From assembly GCA_039720395.1 (NCBI GenBank), contig CM077831.1, forward strand, positions 7,862,333 through 7,926,332: 64,000 nt of DNA. Direction: 5' to 3'. Every line of letters starts with the position of its first letter. The first letter of the stretch is position 1. The notes under the pieces are model-generated. The model saw only the letters and a program-made list of their open reading frames with translations. It did no database searches and was not told where the DNA came from. A program made the translations under genes and the position numbers. Positions 57,752 through 64,000 of this stretch are shown piece after piece. The DNA comes from Liquidambar formosana. Lineage: Eukaryota > Streptophyta > Magnoliopsida > Saxifragales > Altingiaceae.

Positions 57752-58240
57752 CATTTGTAGTCAATCGAATGTAGGTTTGTAGTCCGTCAAATGGTATATT
57801 TGTCGCTAGTTTAATTCAAGTCAGTAGTCCAATAAATGTTGAGATTTTCGATCAAGCATTTCATCAAGATATTGATCAATGGGGATGGCCTAACTACTGG
57901 ATTCTTGTTGTGGCACACTCATTCATGTAACACTCCCATTTGTAGTTAGTCAAATGTAGGTTTGTTGTCCGTCAAATAGTATGTTTGTAATTATTTTAAT
58001 TCATGTCAGTAGTCCAATAAATGTTGAGATTTTCGAACAAGCATTTCATCAATACCTTAATGAATGAGATTTTTGTCGTGGTACTCCCGTTCATGCAACA
58101 CTCCCATTTGTGGTCTACCCATAGTAGGTTTGTAGGCAGTTAAATAGGGTGTTTGTAGCTCTTTTAAACAAAACCAGGTAGTCAAATGAATGTTGGGATT
58201 TTCAATCAATTATTTCATTAACATCTTGATAGTATGGGAG
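57752..58240. repeat. three tandem copies of a ~170-185-bp unit
   Basis: The phrase CATTTGTAGTCAGTCAAATG and its variants recur at 57752, 57937 and 58105, each followed by AATGTTGAGATTTTC and CATTTCATCA. No ORF. Confidence 0.8.
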
Positions 58241-58349
58241 TGTTCCATCAGGTTATTGTAAAAAATGGTTCAAATAATCATTCATACAAGACACAAAATC
58301 TTGTAAATTTCATAATTAATTGAATGATCAATTAATGTTGATCATCTAT

Positions 58350-58510
58350 ACAAAAAATGAATATTACATGAACCTATAAATTGTCCAAAATAGTTCAAAT
58401 ATATATTTGGCTTACGCCTTACAAGATTGTACAAAAAATGAATATTACATGAACCTGTAAATTGTCCAAAATGGTTCAAAGTTATATTTAGCTTACGCCA
58501 TACAAGAAAC
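58350..58510. repeat. two tandem copies of an ~81-bp AT-rich unit
   Basis: TACAAAAAATGAATATTACA starts copies at about 58350 and 58431, both ending in a TTACGCC-TACAAGA phrase. No coding content. Confidence 0.85.
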
Positions 58511-58884
58511 CTTCAATCTGACCAAAATGGTGCGAAAAAATATAATTGCATGAGGGAATCCCATATTTCTCAAAACACAAACTTTCTCTATAAAAAAATT
58601 TCCCATAATAACACCCAAAAGAAATATTGCCTTCAAAATAAAGTTGCCATGCCAGCAACGTCACTCCCAAAAGTGTTCACTTCTCATCACTCCAAATCTA
58701 CGAAACATTAAGAAAAAAATTAATTACTAAAACAAGTTAGTAATAATATAAATGGATAAATTATGAAATAGAGCTAAGATCAAGTAAAAGAATGTTAGAA
58801 AGGATAAAAAAAAACTTGTTAGTACTTGAATTTCAAAGTTTATTAGAAGCAAAAAATAAAAAATGACACTCAGTTACTATTGGT

Positions 58885-59270
58885 GTGGAGGTCCCTTTGA
58901 GACCTAAAAAGTGTAATGTTTGTAAGACATTGGGCCATTTATCTAAAGATTGTAGTATAAATTGCAGACAAGCTTGGGTTCCTAAGACAAGTGCTCAAAA
59001 GACTCATACTGCAGTGAATGTACAAGAGTATACTCCTAAAAAACCCAATATCTGGACCACTATGGTTAAGATCGAGTAACAAATCAGCCAAGGGTAAGGA
59101 GGTTATGAATTCTGGTACGCCTTCTTTGCAAAACAAATATGAGGTACTTGACTCTTCTTGTGGGAATATGGTGGACCTGATTGTGAATCGGATAGATCTT
59201 CTCATCACTCAAGATTATAGTAAGACAAGGCCTAAAGTGAATAGACATGCACCATATAAAGTAAACAAAA
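58885..59270 (+). pseudogene. LINE ORF1 fragment with zinc knuckle
   Basis: The first frame gives CNVCKTLGHLSKDC (a CCHC knuckle) followed by WVPK, the arrangement found in plant LINE ORF1 / DUF4283-zf-CCHC proteins. It stops at 59079, and a shifted frame (about 59070-59270) continues with NKYEVLDSS, also typical. Both ends are missing and there is a frameshift. The fragment lies just before a Helitron-like end. Confidence 0.6.
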
Positions 59271-59293
59271 ATTTGTTTATTTTTGTATTTAAT

Positions 59294-59323
59294 CCCGTGC
59301 ATCGGCACGGGTGCACTACTAGT
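59294..59323 (+). mobile_element. Helitron-like 3' terminus
   Basis: A perfect hairpin (CCCGTGC, loop ATCG, GCACGGG; 59294-59311) is followed by 7 bases and then CTAG plus T (59319-59323). This is the plant Helitron 3' end pattern. The 5' end was not found, so the length of the element and whether the LINE fragment is inside it are unknown. Confidence 0.65.
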
Positions 59324-59479
59324 TTATCTAGTATTTGGACAGCCCAACCACATGTAAATGGGATTGAAGCTATGTTGAGTTAAGTTTTATCTACTATTTG
59401 GACAACCTATTTGGAAACATACTAAATTGCAACAACCTTTTTTATCACCCAAAAAAAAAAGGAAATAAAGAAAAAAAAA

Positions 59480-60290
59480 GGTAATAAATTCATGGTTGAA
59501 TAAACGCACCTCTTACATTATTTGGATTCACAAGGGCACCTTTCACATTAGAAGAATCCGGAGCCGACACCACTTGCACCAAACCTTTTTGCACTGCCAA
59601 CTCTATCCCAACCTAAATTGCCTACAAATCATGCTCGAGAATTGGTTTAGGCTCCATTGCCACAACATACGCACACAAAATATCTGCCAACTAGTTCCTA
59701 ATGACACCCCTGGATCCTCCCCTTCCCTCCAAAGGAACCATCTGTACTAATCATCTACACTCTTACTGCAGGAGGAACCCATTTGCAAACATCATACCTA
59801 TTTTTAAAAGTGACAAGAAAATTTCAAACACCCAACAACTCCCTATTTACAATCATTTTATCAACGACTAAATTACAAACAATTCTCGACCTAACATCCT
59901 TTATAATATGATCAGTAATCACTTCCCAAGGCAATACCTAAAGCACCTATTTTTCCTATTCCTCCATACAAGGTAAATAGAGGCAACAAGAACAATTTGC
60001 TTAATCTCCATAACAGCGCCATCCGTCTACAATGCAAAGCAAACCACCCTGTCTCCTACCCCCAATAAACAACACTCCTACCTATTCTACACTTTGTAAG
60101 AATAACCTCCCAAACTTTCCAAGAGTATAACCATTTAAAAAATAAATTATCAACATCATCCTCAGCCTGGCACAGCACACAATGAGCATTTTGTAAAACA
60201 TCATCCAAACTGAAAAATTTAAGGATCCCAAAAAATTTTGCCTTTCTTTTGCTACATTTTCTCAAAAAACCAAACACTATGATTTTTTCC
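59480..60290 (-). pseudogene. LINE ORF2 3' part: zf-RVT and RNase H-like remnant
   Basis: 60056-60277 reads CVLCQAEDDVDNLFF and WKVWEVIL, the zinc-binding segment found after RT in plant LINEs. Further left on the same strand are remnants of the linker and an RNase H-like start (STDGSFGG) with stops. The RT domain is absent. It is strongly decayed. Confidence 0.65.
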
Positions 60291-61140
60291 CCAAAAAAAA
60301 TGCAGCTTTAACAAAAAAAAAAAAAGGTAGCAACTGTAGCAAAAATTTTTCCTCAAAAAAAAAAAAAAAAAAAAAAACCCTAAAAAAAAAAGGCATCAAA
60401 TACCATTTCCTCAATAACCAAACAATATGGCTTAAAATAAAATTAAAAAAAGGAAAGAAAACATGAAAATATTTGAAAACCCTAACATACCTCGCTGCTG
60501 GCGGATGGTGACCCTTTTGTCACCGATGGTGATGATCATCATGAGAAGGGAAGGATGAAAGTCTGCTCGCCGGTAGTTCTTGCTGGACCTCCTAAATAGC
60601 AGTGAGCATCATAAGCAATTATGGTAAGTGAAAAAAATAAAAAAAAATAAAAAAACCCCAACATCTACACCTCCCAAATACTAGCGAATGAGTGATTTGG
60701 AGAGAAAGAACACGAAGAAAACCAGGTGAGGAAAAAACAAAAACAAGAAAAAGAAAAAAGGAAGGCTTCGTACCTCTCCTCCCTGTTGCCGTGTGGTCCT
60801 CGCTGGAGGCTCCGCGGATGAATGCTTGTTTTGGTGGCTGGATTATGGAGGATGAGAAAGCTAGGGCTTTTGCTGATTGCGTGAGAGAGGCGGGTTGAGA
60901 ATGAGAACCAAATTCGGTTTGAATCGTGTTCTGAAAATGAAACCCTTATGTTTTTTTTCTCAGATCTAGTATTAGCGGGTCAACCCATGTCCATATGGGT
61001 TTGAGTCGGGTCTTTCAAGTTATCTCCAATCACAGCCGTTAGATCACCTTCTTTTGGAATGAACGGCTAGATCAGCACGTGCTGATATAGCCCTATATCA
61101 ACACGTGCTGATGGGATCAATTCTGTATATATATATATAT
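60291..61140. other. A-rich non-genic stretch with two CACGTG palindromes
   Basis: Runs of A at 60313-60378 and 60630-60650 are followed by mixed sequence. ATCAGCACGTGCTGAT is a perfect 16-bp palindrome at about 61070-61085, followed after 10 bp by the near-copy ATCAACACGTGCTGAT. A short TA run (about 61127-61142) follows. The 68-codon ORF at 60692-60898 has no recognised domain. Confidence 0.5.
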
Positions 61141-62220
61141 ATGTTGATAGCCCCATGTAGAAGACTCTAAAGTTTTATAAAAAAAAATAAAAAATAAAAA
61201 ATCAGCATGGGTAGATGATATTGGACTCATTGCAGTGGGAAAATCCAATAACATAATTAAGGTATTTTAAATCCCATTTATAAAATAACACTATATTAAA
61301 TGTAAAGAAGTCTCATTTCCTACCTCAATCGCAAGCAATACCAACCCAAATCCACGTGATAGATACTGACAATGTGAATGCAGCGTTAATGCACCCTTGG
61401 GTCCTCCCGAGGACCGATAAAATCTAATAATTATGCATAAGTAATATTTAGGTAAATTTCAAAATAAACATAACGTACTCAAAAATTACTATTGGCCTTC
61501 TGACAGTGAACTATGGTCCCAAAATGATCAAAATAATTTTTAAAACACTCTTTATAATTTTGGGGAATTTTTCATAATTTTTGAGAATTTTTTGTAATTT
61601 TTGGAATTTTCTAGTATTTTCTGGAATTTTTAACAAATATAAATTAGTCAAAAAGTCAAACTACAATCAAACTTAGTCAAAATGATCAACCAAGGATCCC
61701 ACATGGTAGGGCCCGCTAAAACGAGTCCAATGGTCAAATTTGGGGTTCATATGATTATCATATGGCTTTTAAATGCATGAAAACACGATAAGGTATACGG
61801 ATGCACCCACACAGGATCATAATCCTATAGGTCTTGTTCAACCGCTCGCGGGTTGCATTGTGTAACCCTGTTACACCGTGTGTTTAACGGGCCAACTTCG
61901 ATGATTAATATCTCCCTCATTTCTTAACCGTTTTCAATCATTCAAGTGACGAATCGAAGCTCATGCAGAGTACTACGTGTGTATATAAATTGTTCATTCA
62001 AAATCCTATAAAATCCTATTCGTTTTTAAGCCTAAAGTTTCGGGTTTTCATGATCTAAAATTCTGAAATTTCTAAAACTTCAACCTACAACCTACGGTCA
62101 TTTTCTCTGAAATTTGACACTACCATGGTGTTCCTTGGCCCCAAAAACATAACGTAGGGTCATCCCTTCCAAAAATAATTAAAGAAAATAAAATTGCATA
62201 TACATATGTAAATATACAGT

Positions 62221-62260
<40 letters not shown>

Positions 62261-62272
62261 CAGGTCATCACA
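61141..62272 (-). repeat. possible gypsy LTR remnant, TGTGATGACCTG start
   Basis: On the minus strand a TGTGATGACCTG start lies at 62272, followed by a TA run; this resembles plant gypsy LTR starts. Hairpins include GGTCCTC/GAGGACC near 61400-61415 and CAACC..GGTTG near 61839-61855. Repeated AATTTTTG phrases are at 61555-61640. No left end or target duplication was found, so this is tentative. Confidence 0.35.
62226..62258. repeat. (TA)n microsatellite
   Basis: About 16 TA units in uninterrupted series. Confidence 0.95.
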
Positions 62273-62390
62273 TTCCTTGCCGCTGTTTCTCGCCGCTGGT
62301 GAGGGAGGAGGCTGTCGTTTGGATGTATAAGGGAGGTCGCTGTGAGATGTTGGTCCGTTAAGTTTCCTTGAGCAGGAGCTTGAAGGGAAG

Positions 62391-62447
62391 AGAAAGAGAG
62401 AAAGAGAGAGAGAGAGAGAGAGAGGGGTAGGGGCTGTTCATATGAAG

Positions 62448-62494
<47 letters not shown>

Positions 62495-62560
62495 CAGATT
62501 GGACGGATGCTGAGGGGGATGAGAGAGAGAGATTGGACGGGTGCTGTAAAGGGGATGAGA
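62391..62560. repeat. (GA)n microsatellite and short tandem repeat
   Basis: Two long GA runs (about 62391-62424 and 62450-62492) are followed by two copies of a ~36-bp unit with GATTGGACGG. Serine/leucine-rich ORFs on the minus strand here are translations of the run, not genes. Confidence 0.9.
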
Positions 62561-62599
62561 GAGAGGATGGGCGGTGTGCCTGCTATAGTGCAGAAGGGT

Positions 62600-64000
62600 A
62601 AAATAGGGAAGCAAAAAATAACCACACACCCACCTCTGGTTAACCCCATCGTGAATGGTCCCTACAAATTTTATAATTCTAAGCCAATCCTTTGGGGCAA
62701 TACCATGGAAACGTAAACTCAATTGGTAATTCAATTGAAGAAAGCCTAGGACAAGACATCCATCGGCCATAGCTTCTGCTATGATGTACGGAGTATTCAA
62801 CAAAAGCCTCAAACCTACTCTCGGCCAGACCATGCACTGACACTCTGACATATGAATGAGAACAAAATGTCCTGAGAAAACTTTTCTGCTGTCCCCGTAG
62901 GAAAACCATCGTCTTACAATCTTTGAGTATGCTACTTACAAGGAACGTTTGGGGTATTTACAATTAATTTCCCTAATTGTAGGCACCTCACACATCAGCA
63001 GATTTTCCTCTAGAAGCTTGTATTTGCAGCATGCAGAAGATATTTTTTATGTCACAAGTGGCTAGTGGATTTTCACCACAATTGGATCCAATAAGCTCAT
63101 CGGAGTCTGAGGGTCTTTTTTTTGCTGTTGTTGTTGTTGTTGTTGGGGGTGTTGTTCCCTGCAGCACTCTCTGGCTCTCTCTCAGCTGGCATTCATGCCT
63201 GTGCAACTCTATAAGCATGATTCTGAATTTCCGATAACGGATCATCTTGTTACCTGGGTTGATTTTTCAGAAGCTCTCCATGCATCAGTTGGATGGTGTG
63301 TTCTTAAAACCGTTAGATAGTTGGATATTAACCATGATATTTAAGTAGATTTGCTTCATGGAATTTTAAGATGTGATGAGGCTTGGCTGATTTTCCTTCC
63401 TTTTTCCTTTTCTCTTTCCTTTTGTCGTATTCCTTGCAAGCACATGGGTTGCGCTGCCCTTTCAAGCACCTTTCAATCCTTATTCCATTATCAGGTTGTA
63501 TCATGAGAGATGTATTGACTTATCACTGCAAGGATGAAGGATAAGGATGAATTTATTTCCGTCAGTCACATGAAAGAACCACTGCAAGTATTGGACGGAA
63601 CATGACTATCATATACGAGCCTAGATGTTGATTACTTACATCAAGTTGATTTACATTCTTACTGTTTGTGATCTATAGATGCCTAAGTTAGATAAATGGC
63701 ACAACATTAATTATCTTTGTCTTACAGCTACACACTTCTCAAATTCATTAGGATAGATGTCTTCTCTCTTGACTTTAGGTTGGGGATGGTTAGCAACCCC
63801 CATCTAAATGATTTCCTTATTCGAATCCAATCCTTTTTGAACTTGCATGCCTCTAGGTCATGGCCCAAATTTTAGTAATCAGAGAAAAACAATAGTATCT
63901 GTCATAATAACCTTCTGTGAGAATCCTGCACCTCAATAACCTATCTAGACTGGATAAAGGATTTAACATGTCACCGGGGCTAACCAGCAAAAAATAAAAC
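62600..64000. other. no recognisable gene
   Basis: Mixed-composition sequence with a (TTG)n run at about 63123-63145. I found no domain, RNA gene or transposon end. It could be intron or flanking DNA of a gene beyond the window. Confidence 0.4.

Noticed and set aside
60692..60898. 68-aa ORF with a basic N-terminus
   Set aside because: The lysine-rich start comes from an A-rich tract; no conserved sequence or gene context.
62260..62851. Minus-strand ORFs rich in Ser-Leu
   Set aside because: Translation of the GA/CT microsatellite; no other protein-like sequence.
63031..63237. ORF with a valine run, and an opposite ORF at 62988-63245
   Set aside because: Made by a (TTG)n repeat; no domain or homology seen.
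16731..64000. tRNA or rRNA genes
   Set aside because: Only short primer-binding-site matches to tRNA 3' ends were seen; no full cloverleaf was recognised by eye. A tRNAscan run would be decisive.

Overview
This window looks like nuclear DNA from a flowering plant and is almost entirely transposable elements. The evidence is Ty3/gypsy and Ty1/copia LTR retrotransposons with plant-type primer-binding sites (tRNA-Arg and initiator tRNA-Met), LINE fragments, a Helitron end, a plant mobile domain gene with introns, and TTTAGGG-type motifs. I cannot name the species. No ordinary single-copy host gene was recognised.

Layout. (1) Bases 1-14328 are most of a large Tat/Ogre-type gypsy element on the minus strand. 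Its 5' LTR (11021-14328), PBS, gag-protease, a 178-bp intron and pol run right to left. Beyond pol lie two genes on the opposite strand: a DUF7745-like ORF (2078-3355) and a five-intron plant-mobile-domain gene (1-1602, cut by the window edge). The 3' LTR is outside the window. (2) Bases 14329-16730 are a truncated LTR of the same family in the opposite orientation. (3) Bases 16731-26163 are a decayed minus-strand copia element (copy 3), with a divergent gypsy solo LTR (23319-25916, target duplication GAATG) inside its 5' LTR. (4) Bases 26512-49375 are another decayed minus-strand copia element (copy 2, target duplication AATGG). It is interrupted by a young full-length plus-strand copia element (copy 1, 27161-37172, target duplication GGTAC) and by a gypsy solo LTR (40655-43938, target duplication AAGTG). 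(5) Bases ~49500-55767 look like a giant minus-strand LTR whose U3 holds a 3.6-kb array of ~162-bp repeats. (6) Bases 55768-64000 hold LTR remnants, small tandem repeats, LINE fragments, a Helitron 3' end and microsatellites.

How the parts work together. In the gypsy element, LTR-driven minus-strand transcription would make gag-pro-pol, and splicing would bring pol into frame with protease. A separate promoter drives the antisense ORF. An ~80-bp GC-rich palindrome in the LTR U3 reappears almost unchanged upstream of that antisense TATA box. In copia copy 1 one ORF encodes Gag, protease, integrase, RT and RNase H. Its 3-kb leader holds three stem-loops that share one 17-nt loop sequence on three different stems, conserved in all three copies. 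The nesting order follows from the target-site duplications. The strongest candidates for undescribed biology are the triple stem-loop, the palindrome shared by LTR and antisense promoter, the GAACTACG/hairpin/TACGTAGGC module that recurs beyond pol, and the dimer-to-trimer switch in the LTR satellite array.
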